DNA from: Bipolaris cookei
Taxonomy: Eukaryota; Ascomycota; Dothideomycetes; Pleosporales; Pleosporaceae
Assembly (NCBI GenBank): GCA_002286855.1
Contig: NRSV01000041.1
Coordinates: 248,001-312,000, forward strand
Length of the DNA: 64,000 nucleotides
Direction: 5' to 3'
Below are positions 33,370 to 44,835 of this stretch, piece by piece (within the stretch, counting starts at the first letter, position 1; each line of letters opens with the position of its first letter). Both the position numbers and the translations under genes were made by a program. Below the pieces are notes generated by a model. It ran no database searches. It was not told where the DNA came from and saw nothing but the letters and a program-made list of their open reading frames with translations.

Positions 33370-35086
33370 ATGGATCCTAACAACGTACCCACAAACACCG
33401 ACACAAACACCGAGGCCGAGTTGGAATCCTTCCGTCGGAAATGGAGAGAAGAAGTCACCGCCCGCTCAAAGGCTAAGGCGCCCGTTGCATCCTCGAGCAA
33501 GCCCCGTCCAACCAAGGCCAATCCAACACAGCTTCAGTCTCACGCTCACGCCCGTAAATTGAGTCTAGAGGGCGGCGATGAGGTGCAATCTTACGTATAC
33601 TACAATCTCGACGACAAGCAGCATGGCCGGAGGCTGGATGAAACCCCGGCTCAGACCGCTGCCCTTCTTGCGCAAGGCAAAGAACCTACCTCTGCCCTGG
33701 AGCATTATGAGAAGGCTGTAGAAAAGGAGAGCCAAGGAAATCTGGGTGAAAGCGTAGATCTGTATAGAAAGGCTTTCAAGGTGTGCTGAATGTTGATTGT
33801 TGCGTTCCAAATTTATATCTGACTATTTGTAGCTCGACTCTAGAGTGCAGGAGGCTTACAAAGCAAAACATTATCCGCCATCCTACTTCAAGAAGCCTCA
33901 AGTACAACAAATACCTGCTGCTTCATCGTCATCAACAGCACCGGCACCGGCACCTAAACCACAGGACCCAAATCCCTCCAGTGCCTCGGTCACGGTACCA
34001 AACACCGCCCACCACTCCCTCCATGGCCTGTCCTCTTCTCTGCAGACCCTAATCAGCCGATACTCACAAACCTCTATGCTTGGCGAGCCTCCGCCAACTG
34101 ATCTCAGCCCCGCACCACCATGCCCCATTGCTAATATCCCTGAGGAAATAGTCGTTGAGATTCTCGAGCAGCTCGCCGTACAGGATCTCGCCTCATTTGT
34201 CCGCCTATCCCAAGTATGCAAACGCCTCGCCTACTTGGTGCTTACCGAAGACCGAGTCTGGAAACGTCTGGCCTTGGGTGACGAGTACGGCTTTGCAGGC
34301 ATGCACTACACGTACACCTGTGGTATTGATGGCAAACCGCTCGAAGACGAGGAAGGCATCATTCTCGGCACCTCCAACCTCAATCTCTCAGACGCGGACG
34401 ATACGGAACAATTCACTCCGGACCCAAGCCCCTCTCCCGTAGCGCTAACCCAGCTCCTAGTTCCCTCGCCCTACCCCAGCTACTACACGCTGTTCCGCCA
34501 GCGCCCTCGCATCCGCTTCAACGGGTGCTACATCAGCACAGTAAACTATGCGCGCCCCGGCCAGGCCCAGCCCACAACCTCAACCTGGAACTCGCCCATC
34601 CACATTGTCACCTATTTCCGCTACCTACGCTTCCTCCGCGACGGAACTTGCATCTCGTTGCTGACTACCTCGGAACCCCCAGACGTAATACCCTACCTGT
34701 ACATTGAGCACCTCCACAAAAACCATCATAATCTCCCTACAGCCCCCATGAAAGACGCCGTACTTGGCCGCTGGCACCTCAGCGGCCCGGAAATCCCCTT
34801 GCCGCCTGGTGAAGAGGCCTCAGATGTGGTGACTGAAAAAGAAGGGACTTTGCATATTGAGACGCCTGGTGCAACACCGAAATACACATATAGAATGGCC
34901 CTCACCGTCGGTAGTGCGGGTAAGAACGCAAAGATCAACAGACTTGTCTGGCAGGGCTACTGGAGCTATAACCGCTTGACGGATGATTGGGCAGAGTTTG
35001 GCTTGAAGAACGATCGCGCCTACTACTTTAGTAGAGTCAAGAGTTATGGCATGAGCTGGGATGAAAAGGGTATCAAACCCTATTAG
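33370..35086 (+). CDS. F-box protein of the FBXO9 / Hrt3 / Pof7 type
   Basis: Two exons, 33370-33780 and 33833-35086, are joined across a 52 nt intron (GTGTGC to GTAG), giving 554 residues. The N-terminal part has a TPR/MIT-like helical pair (ALEHYEKAVEKESQGNLGES, then VDLYRKAFK). The F-box follows: NIPEEIVVEILEQLAVQDL, then FVRLSQVCKRLAYL. The C-terminal half is the conserved FBXO9-type beta-rich domain, with RFNGCYISTVNYARPGQ, FRYLRFLRDGTCISLLTT and VLGRWHLSG. These proteins are substrate adaptors of SCF ubiquitin ligases (Skp1-cullin-F-box). A proline/alanine-rich linker (PAPAPKPQDP) separates the two halves. The gene is intact and converges on CCT7. Confidence 0.85.
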
Positions 35087-35326
35087 TAGACACTGAATGC
35101 CTCTTGCTGCACTGCACTGTACTGCATTGGATAGAATAGACAAAGAGCATAATAACACCAGCGGGCATCTCTTGTTAGAAAAAGCTCCTGGTGGATTTCA
35201 TCATGTAGATTTTGTCATCTTGTGGTCTTCTTTAGGCATTATTCATAGACAGCCGGGCTTCACAAATCGCACACCTTCAGCATTCCTCTATCCTGATATA
35301 CATTGCCTCCCTGCTCCCTTAACCCT

Positions 35327-37162
35327 TTACCGTCGGGGCATGCCACGGCCACGACCTCGACCGCCCCCGCCGAGCGCCCTTTGTGCCGCACCGGGTGGAA
35401 GTGGCTTGTTGGGTGCTTGTGGCTGCTGTGATTCTTGGTTCTCTGTATCCCTGTTAGTGTCCGTTTCTTCACCACTTAACACTCGAATATCTTACTAATT
35501 GTCTCGTCAACGCTCAGAATTAGGCAGGCTGCTTCCGTTGCTGCCTGCAGAGCGTTGATCTTGACCAGGCTCGGCTCCCACACAAACCGCTCCATGTTGT
35601 TCGCTATGCTCTCAGTAGTAAAGTCGACACCGGCCCAGATGTTGCCCTTCTTGTGTTCCACGCGTAGTCGGTTGAGAATATCCGTCGCGTCCACACCGGC
35701 ATTGTCGCACAGTTGTCGGGGAATAACTTCCAGAGCCTTTGCGAATGCCTTGATAATCGGTTGCTGCTTGTGGGGAATATTGCTGTCGGCATAGTTGTGG
35801 AGGTAGGAAGAAATCTCCATCTCGACTGCACCTCCTCCAGCAACAATGTTCCGGTTCTTGATCGCACGCTTGACAATCATAATGGCGTCGTGCAAACTTC
35901 GCTCAACCTCGGCGATGAACTGCTCTGCGCCACCACGGAGCACCAGTGTGCAAGTCTTGGCCTCGGGACAGCCTTCAAAGAAATTGAAGCGCTCGCCACC
36001 AATCTGTCGCTCTTCAAACAGTTCACAGCTTCCGAGATGCTTGCTCTGGATGTCGGAGCAAGTCGACTGGACGCTGGCGCCTGTTGCTCGGCATACGCGG
36101 TCGAGGTCATCGGCCGATACTCGTCCAGCACAGAATATGTCGCGGTCCGCAAAATATTGTGTCGCCAAATCACCGATAGGCAACTTGCTCAGAACGACCT
36201 TGGCGCCCGTCTTGTAAAGTGCCTCCATCTTGTTGTAGATAATTTGCCATTCCGCATCCACAATCGCCTGGTATTCCGAGACTTGCTCCACCCGTACCTC
36301 GGCGTTGTCCTTTTCGCTCTTCAGCTCGAGTTCGACGTTCAGGCATACGATCTTGGGTTGGGTGAATTTCTTCGGTTGCTGCTCGAAACCGGCGTACGAG
36401 AAGGTCTTCTTGAATGCGACACCGTTGACAAAGAGGGAGTCTTGGAGTGCACCACCGGTAATCTTCTTGATTCCAATAAGCTTCTCGTTTAGCTCCTCCT
36501 GGTCGAGCGAGAGCACTGCGTCCACAACCATCTTTGTGAAGAAGTCAGCATTCCTGTGGATAAGTTTGCTGCTCATGGCGGTAGCAGCGAGCTTCTGGAG
36601 TGTATCCCGTTGGTTGCCCTCGGCTGTGTCCACGGCGATCTCCATAATTTTGTTGACAGCGAGATGTGACGCTCTCCGCAGACCCTTCATGATGATCTGG
36701 CTGCTGACTCCTTGCTCAACAAAGTCCTTGATCTCCTTCAAAATCTCTCCTGCCAACACAACGACTGACGTGGTACCATCGCCAACTTCGGCGTCTTGCG
36801 ATCGTGCGATGTCGGTGAGGACGCGGGCAGCGGGGTGAACGATGTCGAGGAGCTGTACACTATTAGGTCAGGCTCTAGCATTGGGCTTACAGTGTTTGTC
36901 TACCTTCATGACTGTGGCACCGTCGTTGGTGATTGTTTGTCGGCCATTCTCGTCAACCATAAGCAGGTCACCACCGTAGGGACCCAGAGTACCCTTGATT
37001 GTTGCCTGTACAGCAAGGCAGGCATTGATGTTTGAAATAACTTGCCCCCGACCCTGTGATTGATCGGTACCTGCAATTGTTAGCGACACATGTATGAAAA
37101 GTTTACAGGCACCCACCTTCCCGCAGCACCACAATAGTGGGTGTTTGGCCGCCAAAAGACAT
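35327..37162 (-). CDS. cct7: CCT7, eta subunit of the cytosolic chaperonin TRiC/CCT
   Basis: Four exons on the minus strand, 37162-37117, 37070-36904, 36852-35496 and 35442-35327, give 561 residues, the usual CCT length. The start MSFGGQTPTIVVLREG leads into GTDQSQGRG, the ATP-site motif LGPYGGDLLMVD and DGATVMK; GDGTTSVVVLAGE is the catalytic-loop segment. Later segments (SKLPIGDLATQYFADRD, GGERFNFFEGCPEAKTC, CDNAGVDATDILN) are specific for the eta subunit. The last exon supplies the typical fungal tail rich in Gln and Gly-Arg (PLPPGAAQRALGG, ending GRGMPRR); without splicing the frame would stop at 35476 after a GTAAGA donor. CCT folds actin, tubulin and WD40 proteins in the cytosol. Confidence 0.93.
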
Positions 37163-37694
37163 ATTGACGGAAGCGAAAAACACAAAAACTCAAAGAGCAG
37201 TCGTAGAAGGCTTTGCAAGGGGAATAAAACTGGCGGTACAATGTGAGGGGTACGGTCAAGCTATGCGCACCTGTATCTTGTTCCCCGCAGACGCGTCCCA
37301 TGAATTTTCCCAGGGCACGTCTCTTTTTGCCAAGAGAACCGGACCGTGCGTGGCCTGGCTTCCACTGCCTACCTTCAGCCTTCTACTGCCCTTCCATGCA
37401 TTGTACCACAATTACGCCGTCACCTGTCTCCAAGGCCCCCGCTACCGTGTTGCATCGTCGTTACAGTGTACGCACTCTTGCTACCCTGATCCATAGTGAC
37501 ATTATCAACGGCCCCTTGTGACCTCGTGACCGCTATTTCGATTGATGAGTGCGATCTGAACTGCCTTTGTCTCTCCTGCTCCTGGGGGCATTGTTTGTGA
37601 GCATCAGTAGTACCAACATGCCGTCCAAGATATCTGCCAAAAAGGTCCGGTCGCGTTGTAGACGCACTTTTAGTCGTACTAACGCGGTGTACAG
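37163..37694. promoter_or_regulatory. Divergent intergenic region, CCT7 / 2EXR-like gene
   Basis: This 532 bp precedes both genes. Close to the right-hand gene there is a TACTAAC branch-like site (37678-37684) followed by ACAG directly before its ATG, suggesting an intron in the 5' leader, with possible donors GTGAGC near 37597 or GTACCA near 37609. Confidence 0.4.
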
Positions 37695-38258
37695 ATGGCG
37701 CCTACACCGACATCCACAGACGACATCCGCCTACGGCGCATGGCACGTCCTTCAAAAGAGTCTGTAGAAAAGCAATTATCCATACCAGAGACTATCTCGC
37801 CTTTGGACAACTACCCTCCATTACTCCGCATTCCATCAGAAATCCGGAGAGAGATTTTCAGATATGTCTTGCCATCATCAAACAAACGCTTCATCTTGTA
37901 CACCGATTGCGACTCGAGGTCCATCAGCCGAAAATGGAATAAGATCTGCCGTCCCCATCCCGACCCACACCTGACTCTCGACATCTTACGAACAAACCGA
38001 CTTATTTATCACGAATGCCTTTCAGTCCTCTATTCCGAGAACCAATTCCATTTTTATGCATTCAACTATCTGCCTGTTTTGGACTTTATACGTCATCTGA
38101 GTCCCGAAGCAAAGAACCAGGTGCGCAATGTGCGCCTTACACCTTTGACAGATAAGCAAGACGACCCACCAGCATCACACGACGTCTTCTGTACTGTCAT
38201 ACACGATTCATTGCCCGGGCTCAGCCAACTGCAAGCTGATCCGGTGGTTTTCTTCTAG
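37695..38258 (+). CDS. Hypothetical protein with a 2EXR/F-box-like N-terminal motif
   Basis: A single open frame of 187 residues begins with MAPTPTSTDD. Around residues 40-65 the sequence PPLLRIPSEIRREIFRYVLP matches the short helix pattern of the 2EXR/F-box-like families that are abundant in Pezizomycotina. A later segment (LDILRTNRLIYHECLSVLYS) is typical of the same families. Function is unknown; these proteins are usually lineage-specific and of unknown partner. The ATG lies immediately after an acceptor-like ACAG, so a leader intron or a short upstream coding exon is possible. The end may be shortened relative to relatives, which often exceed 200 residues. No signal peptide or membrane segment is visible. 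Confidence 0.6.
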   Translation: MAPTPTSTDDIRLRRMARPSKESVEKQLSIPETISPLDNYPPLLRIPSEIRREIFRYVLPSSNKRFILYTDCDSRSISRKWNKICRPHPDPHLTLDILRTNRLIYHECLSVLYSENQFHFYAFNYLPVLDFIRHLSPEAKNQVRNVRLTPLTDKQDDPPASHDVFCTVIHDSLPGLSQLQADPVVFF

Positions 38259-39152
38259 GAGATTGGCCACTTTTCGTTCTTCAGGCCACACTTCTTCTAT
38301 TCTTCTTCTATCCAAATATATAGACGGGCAGATGCGCATTAGTGTTGAAGACACATGTAGCGCATCTACGAATTTGCCTGCGAATTGATCTTTACATGGC
38401 GATCGTCTTCGCCTCCGCAATGGGTGCGTCGTTTACCACGTCTCATACTGAATAGCCTCGAGCTTTTTGATGTTCAATTACCGCATATCAGGAACATGGC
38501 TTATGATTTGTAATGGTGCAGTTATGAGGGCATGGTGACATAAAATTTAGTGACATTTTGCATTAGTCATTGCTTTTATGATGCTCTGTCGCAGACAACT
38601 CGGTTCGTTGAATACTTGTAGTTGCAGGCCAATAGAGTACTTGCGCCACTATCAACCCTATTTCCCAATCCACATCCATCATCAACTAGCCTCAGGATTT
38701 ATGTGACGATCCGATTGAGGTACCAAGTTCTAATATCCTGTAGCTGCGCATACCGCATGCGTCTCAACCTCAGAATCTTTATTATCAACTCAGAGCAATC
38801 GGTGTTCGACATCGCTTCGGAGTACTCGAGCTGCATATCTTATTCCGACACCGGTCCCGGACCATGAGTACGCATTGGCTTTCCATGCTGACATATTGGT
38901 CACATCAACGTCACCCCGCTTCTTGAGTACGGGAACAAATTACTATTTTGGTGCTAAGCTCAACTACTCCACTAGCCATCTTGCAGAGAGCATGATTTCT
39001 AGTTCCGACGAAGCTTATTTTAGAAACCTACTCAATAGAACAATATTAGGGAGATTTGTAATATGCTACTTGATAGTATTTAGAGACCTCTTTCTCTTAA
39101 CTGAAGCTTTTTGTATCACAACTTCGAACACACTAGACTAAAACGCCTCAAT
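38259..39152. other. Intergenic region before the MFS transporter
   Basis: About 890 bp, AT-rich (notably 38990-39110), without a recognised domain in any frame. Presumably it holds the 3' flank of the 2EXR-like gene and the transporter promoter. Confidence 0.5.
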
Positions 39153-40573
39153 ATGGCCACAAGATCTGAAACAACTTCTGTGGCTGCAGCCGCGACCGCG
39201 GATAACTCGTCTGTGATAGAGCTCGAGCCAAGCTCACGATGGAACGAAGGGTCAGGAAACGAACACTTGCTGCCACAAGCTGATGGTGGAAAAGACGCTT
39301 GGCTGTTCTTAGCAGCGGCATTTGCAATCGAAATCATGGTCTGGGGTAAGTTCTCTTTAAGAGAAGGATACCGCCGCCTTCCTTGCACTGGTGGTCAAAG
39401 CTTGATACGACATCTTAGTAATACTATCTAGGCTTTCCCTGGTCATACGGCATCTTTCAAGAATACTATAGCACGTCTGAAAACTTCTCTGGCGCTTCCG
39501 GTATCCCCGCTGTCGGCACTTCCGCAATGGGTATCCTTTACATGTCGTTGCCCTTCACCTTTGGATCCTTGATACGGTGGCCACAATACAAGAGAACAAC
39601 AATGGTTTGTGGGCTATTTCTCATGTGCATATCGCTCGCATTAAGCTCATTGTGCACCACCGTACCGCAACTCATCGTCACCCAAGGCATCCTTTACGGC
39701 ATCGGCGGAGCAGTGGCATACAGCCCCACCATAACTTTTCTCGACGAATGGTTCGTAAGGAGGAAAGGCCTTGCATTCGGTATAATGTGGTCCGGCACAG
39801 GACTGGGAGGCGTAGTTGTCCCATTGCTGTTACAATGGCTCCTAAACCGTTACGGCTTTCGGACCGCGTTACGCGTATGGGCGATTGCGCTCTTTACGAT
39901 TACCCTTCCCTTGACATACTTCCTCAAACCGCGTCTCCCTGTTCCCGCAAATAGCCGCGCAAAGATCATCCTTACGTTCTTGTCAAGCAAATCTTTTTGG
40001 ATCCTTCAGTCTGGCAACGTCATGCAAGGTCTTGGCTTCTTCATACCTTCCATCTACCTACCGGCTTACATCAAGGCTCTGGGGTTCGACAATACCATGT
40101 CTACGTTACCTGTCATTCTTATCAATGTTGCTGCTGTTATTGGGTCAATCACTATGGGAACAATTGTAGATCGCACGCATGTCACAACCGCCATTCTCAT
40201 CTCCACTATCGGAGCCGTCATATCTATCTTCCTGATTTGGGGGTTCAGCACCTCGTTGCCGCCTTTACTTATCTTCTGCTTCATGTATGGACTGTTTGCG
40301 GGGAGTTTCGCGAATACTTGGCCGGGAATCATGAGGACAGTTCAGCAAAATACTGGACAAATGGAAAGCTCCATGGTGTTTTCATTCCTGTCGCTAGGTC
40401 GAGGTATCGGGAACATGGTCAGCGGCCCGGTTAGTGAGGCGTTGATGAAAGTAGGCAACGTTGGTGGGTTTGGCTTGTATGGGACGCAGTATGGAAGTCT
40501 GGTCATCTGGACTGGGGTAAGTGCTACGCTCGGTGGTGTGAGCATCATTGGACGAAGGATTGGATGGTTGTGA
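39153..40573 (+). CDS. Major facilitator superfamily transporter, monocarboxylate-transporter-like
   Basis: Two exons, 39153-39345 and 39432-40573, are joined across an 86 nt intron (GTAAGT to CTAG), giving 444 residues. After a hydrophilic N-terminal tail of about 48 residues there are 12 likely membrane helices. The first is GKDAWLFLAAAFAIEIMVWG followed by FPWSYGIFQEYY, a pattern of the fungal MCT/SLC16-like family. Between helices 4 and 5 lies FVRRKGLAFGIMWSGTGLGG, the equivalent of the conserved R-R-G-A-GI motif. These permeases sit in the plasma membrane and move small carboxylates or related solutes; the substrate cannot be read from the sequence. The gene has no disruption, in contrast to the MFS gene at 48.6-50.3 kb. 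Confidence 0.85.
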
Positions 40574-42011
40574 AAAACGTCATGCGCGTTCGAATGACTG
40601 ACTTCACGTGATGGAAACGAGTTGAATTCACGAAGGTATGAGTATTACAGTGATGATGTTTTGATTTTATGTTTTTCGCAAGTAGTAGTGTCCACAAGCT
40701 GATATATAGCCTCTTACTAAAACCATCGAATGTATCATTTCTAAGCTATGGAACGACACCTGATTTTGCGACCTTTTGGAACATGCGACGAAAGCTCGAG
40801 AGTTGAAAAGACTAGCAAAAAGGCGGCCAAGGAAGCGGGTGGTCAAAGTCGTGAACGTAGAACAAGGTTGGGCAAATAACTGAAGAGGATTGGTGGAGTA
40901 ACATATACGAATATACGAACACAAACAGCGCACAAGGTGTTGTCTGTGAGCCTGGGTGGAGTAACCACGTCCCCCCGTCTAAAATCGCGGTGTGGTCATC
41001 CATGACTTATGGTGTATTAGAAAGACAGCTTTACAACATCTGTTTGGCTGTTTACTGGCCATAAAAGGCATGGTTCAGTGCTACACGTGACATCTGTTGT
41101 GTATGAACGGGCTGGATGAAGGAGGTAGACTTCTACGCGCGTGGGGCTCAATTGTGGACCCTTCACATACCAGGGGACGTGCCTGGTCTTCCGCATGATC
41201 CTGGAAAACATGCATGAAAGGGCTGGTCTAAATTCAGTCGCCGCAAAACAAGCTTTCTCGGTATGACCAACAGAACGTCAATACCAAGGATCGTGATCAG
41301 TCTGAGATCCGATTTCAGGAACCCTTTATTAACTTTCTTCATTACATGGTTATGGATAAGGACGGAATGATATATTAAGTCTTTTCAGCGATAGAGTCAT
41401 TGGTGGCTGAAAGTCAAAGTAACGGTATCGTCAGAGTTCCTATTTTCTGACCGGTAGTAAAGAAGAGATGGTCCGTTCACCATGATACAAGATGGGAAAG
41501 CGGCTCTACACAGTAAAACGTTTACGGGAGGTTGCCACGAATATTCTCGACTGCTACAAAGTTACCTGGCATGATCATCCACGTTGCATAGAAACATTAC
41601 ACACCTAACAAACACACTCTCGGGACTGATTGGCTTCGATCATACTATTTCCTGTTGAGCGAGGCACGCCGGGGCAAAACGTACAGAAATAGCTTTCAGG
41701 GTACCTATGGCGGAAACTAGTTCCACATAGCTCAATTCATGTCAGCTACATACCTAAATCTCCGCATCGGCAGGCACCGCCAAATGCGACCTTACGTGAG
41801 GCTACTGGAAGCACAAGATTTTGCCGCGCAAATGCCAAGAATAAACGAATGCTTGTTTCTCTTGTCATGGGAGGGCATAGAAGGCAAGATACATAAAAAG
41901 AGCAGTCCTTCGTCCTCCGAGAAAGTCCCCATACTGCAGCATCTCCAACCATATAACCATCAAATTCCAACCAAGTCCAATACTTTCGCTCTCCCAACCC
42001 AAACCATAAAC
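40574..42011. other. Intergenic region between the MFS transporter and the secreted-protein gene
   Basis: About 1.4 kb, with AT-rich and mixed-composition segments. Open frames up to about 90 codons show no domains. No repeat or RNA gene was recognised. The last ~150 bp are C-rich and look like the leader of the downstream gene. Confidence 0.5.
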
Positions 42012-42436
42012 ATGAAGTTCACTGCTGCCACTCTCTTTGCGGGCCTTGCCTCTGCCGAGCAAGTCGTCACCCTCTTCAATGCTGTTTACACCGTGATCAA
42101 TGACCAAACGTTGTACCAGATCAGCATCGACCAACCCACCGTTGTCAACTATGTTGCCAAGAACTGGGTCATCGGCGACTGGTTCCCCTGCTCCGACGCG
42201 TCATAGACTCTCCAGATCAACGAAGAGCAGGGCATTTTCATCAAGATTAACCACACCCTAGACGGGTAAGACACCCTCCCCCCCAGTCCAACCTTCACAG
42301 CTTGCTTTGTATACCGACATCGTGTTTTTCTAGTGTAATATTCTCCGGCAATGCTACGATTCTGTTCAACGGCGCCATCCCTATTGACCAACACCAGCAT
42401 GGCAACGTTACTGTTACTCTCGAGCCAGTCAATTAA
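42012..42436 (+). pseudogene. Small secreted protein with an internal stop codon
   Basis: The frame starts with MKFTAATLFAGLASA, a clear signal peptide with likely cleavage after residue 15. The mature part begins EQVVTLFNAVYTVIND. An in-frame TAG at 42204-42206 ends it after 64 codons. The same frame continues without further stops to 42265, crosses a phase-consistent 68 nt intron (GTAAGA to CTAG) and ends at TAA 42434-42436 after a segment with two N-glycosylation sequons (NAT, NVT), for 118 codons in all. The conserved-looking continuation and correct splice phase argue that the TAG is a lesion and not the natural end. If the TAG is the true end, the product is a 64-residue secreted peptide. 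Function is unknown; it resembles neither a known enzyme nor a known effector. Confidence 0.6.
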
Positions 42437-43330
42437 GGGGATTTTCTTCTTTGAGGAAGAAGATTTAGATGGAGATGCGGTTTCCATGCACAATGATGCA
42501 TCTGTATAGTATAGCTAGGGAAATTATGAAGTGTGTAATGTGTATAGAATAACAAAAATGAAGAAATCACGTTAAACATGATATCGACTACTTGTGTTCG
42601 TGATGGCAAAGATCATGGTGGACTCTATCTTGAAATCAAGCTGACATATGCGTATGTGTGGTGAAGTTGCACTGCGTTCTCAATACAACGCAGGGTAGAC
42701 TGTCTCATCATTCCATTAGCGTCCTGACCAGAATGAAAGATTTCTTTATGTAAACTCGACACGTACATTATACTGATATTATTAAAATTTGGAAGACAGC
42801 TTATTATAAGACTCTTAGTCTCCGTCATCTTACCATGACACGCACTACGCAGCATATCATATAAGAATGCACTATCATTCTACGATAAACCTTGGAAACT
42901 GAAACTAGCAGACACATTAGAGGAGTCGACAAGTACATTATGACCTTCGAAAACAAGAATTGTCAATATCGTTCCAATTCGATTCCCTGAAAACAATCAT
43001 ACGCATAATGGGCAGACAATTTAGCCAATCATTCCATTCGAATTCTCCAGCACCCATCATCGCGACTTGGTGCCGTGAGCATTAGAAATCTCCCAACGGT
43101 TGTCTATTTTCACTTAGCAAATTGAGTTAACTGTTACTGGTATTGCGTGCTGGATGGGTAAAGCGCCATAGATGTGATGTTTCCTGGCCAGAGTGGTGCT
43201 ATAGTGAAAAATCTTCAAAATTTCTCACACGCATGTCCGTTCATGAACAGGGAGAATTATGAAGCTGTACGGCAAATAATCTGGCGGCTCCAAGTATCAA
43301 GTCTTCCCAATTTTCATTTATGTATCTCTT
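42437..43330. other. AT-rich intergenic region
   Basis: About 890 bp, clearly AT-rich (for example 42500-43000), with no recognisable gene. It lies between the secreted-protein pseudogene and the YdeI/OmdA gene 3' end. Confidence 0.5.
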
Positions 43331-44029
43331 TTAAGCCTTTCGTTTACGGAGCCCTTCTCTTCTCGGCTTACGGTCGGTGCTTGGTTTTTGCACACGATGA
43401 CTTTCGCCGGACGTAGTTTTCCGACTCGCTTTGGCTATGGTACTAATACCTGGGCGACGGCCAGTAGCGAGTGTTTGGATTATAGCATCTATCCGTTTTG
43501 ACCTCCCTGTCTGCGTCCCTGTCTCTATTCTTAATAGGGTTGGGAACTGCTCGCTCTTGTTCATGCTCTCCCAAACTGTTTTAGCAGCTGGCACCTTTGC
43601 GAGCGCGGTCTTGAAATCATCAGGTACCACTATTGTGGCGGAGCCTGCATATGCGCGGTCCCATCTCCCGTCGGTCTTTGCAGCGTCGACCGCAGCCAGC
43701 CCTGCAGGTCGCATGCGGCCCTCTTCGATGAGGCGCGCTACCGTGCCTACATTCTTCTTGGACCAGATACTTTTTGCACGACGAGGTGTATAGCGAATCT
43801 TCCACCAAGTATCGTCGATGGAGTTTGCACGGCCATCAATCCAGCCATAGCATAACGCAACCTCGACGGCTTCAACTGCCGTAATAGAGGGTATGCCAGA
43901 GCTCTTTTTGGCAAGTTTTACGAAAATTCCTGGTGCGGTCGTATGCTCGCGGTCGAGAAATACTTCGAAGTCAACTGGTGTAGCGAAGGCCAGTGTAGGG
44001 AATTCAGAGTCTTGTGATTGAGTGGTCAT
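43331..44029 (-). CDS. YdeI/OmpD-associated (OmdA) family protein
   Basis: A single exon of 232 residues on the minus strand starts at MTTQSQDSEFPTLAF. The family hallmarks are all there: APGIFVKLAKKSSGIPSI, then VEVALCYGWIDG, RYTPRRAKSIWSKKNV and ARLIEEGRMRPAGLAAV. These motifs are typical of the YdeI/OmdA family, common in bacteria and scattered through fungi. Some bacterial members are linked to peptide or bacteriocin resistance, but no biochemical role is established for fungal ones. The C-terminus adds a basic tail (SHRVQKPSTDRKPRREGL) that may direct nuclear import. The open frame extends upstream to 44257, but the ATG at 44029 fits the family start. The lack of introns and the patchy distribution hint at bacterial origin. 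Confidence 0.82.
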   Translation of the reverse strand: MTTQSQDSEFPTLAFATPVDFEVFLDREHTTAPGIFVKLAKKSSGIPSITAVEAVEVALCYGWIDGRANSIDDTWWKIRYTPRRAKSIWSKKNVGTVARLIEEGRMRPAGLAAVDAAKTDGRWDRAYAGSATIVVPDDFKTALAKVPAAKTVWESMNKSEQFPTLLRIETGTQTGRSKRIDAIIQTLATGRRPGISTIAKASRKTTSGESHRVQKPSTDRKPRREGLRKRKA

Positions 44030-44835
44030 GGCTGTGAAAGGGTGCGCGTAGATGTAGAGATGCACCAAGGCAGCACATGCAAGCCGTCGCTGTTTGCAGG
44101 TCAAGGCTATTGGAGGAATCACAGAGTTCACTATTTTTGGTAGTAGAAACATGCACAACTCTGTGTTGGAAAACCCAAAGGTTATGAGTGCAGAGGCATT
44201 CATTGTTTTAAAGGAGGCCAAGGTTGTAGTGGAACAACGTGTCGGGCGCCCTATCACGTGAACGCACTAACATGTGAACATTATCCTACGATGACGCCCG
44301 ATAGATGACCAACGGTTCGGAGATAGACGCCACTGTCTCAGTTTCCATAAACTCTAATACGTCAGTCTTACGATAGAAAACATGAAAGTCTGCCCCTTTC
44401 GTAGTTCTGAGAATTGGATCGGATGTGACCAAGATCGTAATGTTCACACGAGTATCTTTGTTGAAGCAAGACTGAGCTTCCCAAATACTTCGTTCCAAGT
44501 ATACAACGAGGCAACACACGCTGTCACTGGTTTTTTGGAAGCCGTCATGACTTGCGAATGGGGCTGGAAGAGCTGTTCACCTTTCGAGTACATTGCTCAC
44601 ACTCTTGTCGAAGACACAATATTCAATCTTGGGCACACAAAGGCGAGGAATGTAGTTCAACCCACAAAAATGGAGAAATATGGGTGTCGTGAAGCTGCCA
44701 TGCTCGTCCGTGGAAAGTTGGATCGAGGCACACGCATGACCAAAGATAGATTTAGCTCTATTTCGAAGAGCGAGTACCTAAACGCCGGTCGCTATGCAAG
44801 TGGTCTGTTTGGGATATCCCAGGAGGTTGACCATA
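44030..44835. other. Region between the OmdA-family gene and the ELYS gene 3' end
   Basis: About 800 bp. A plus-strand open frame at 44382-44975 runs through it and into the antisense of the ELYS gene, but it shows no domain or convincing composition. The region probably holds the OmdA promoter and the ELYS 3' UTR. Confidence 0.45.

Noticed and set aside
35713..36492. Plus-strand frame of 259 codons antisense to CCT7
   Set aside because: It is the shadow of the strongly conserved CCT7 coding strand.
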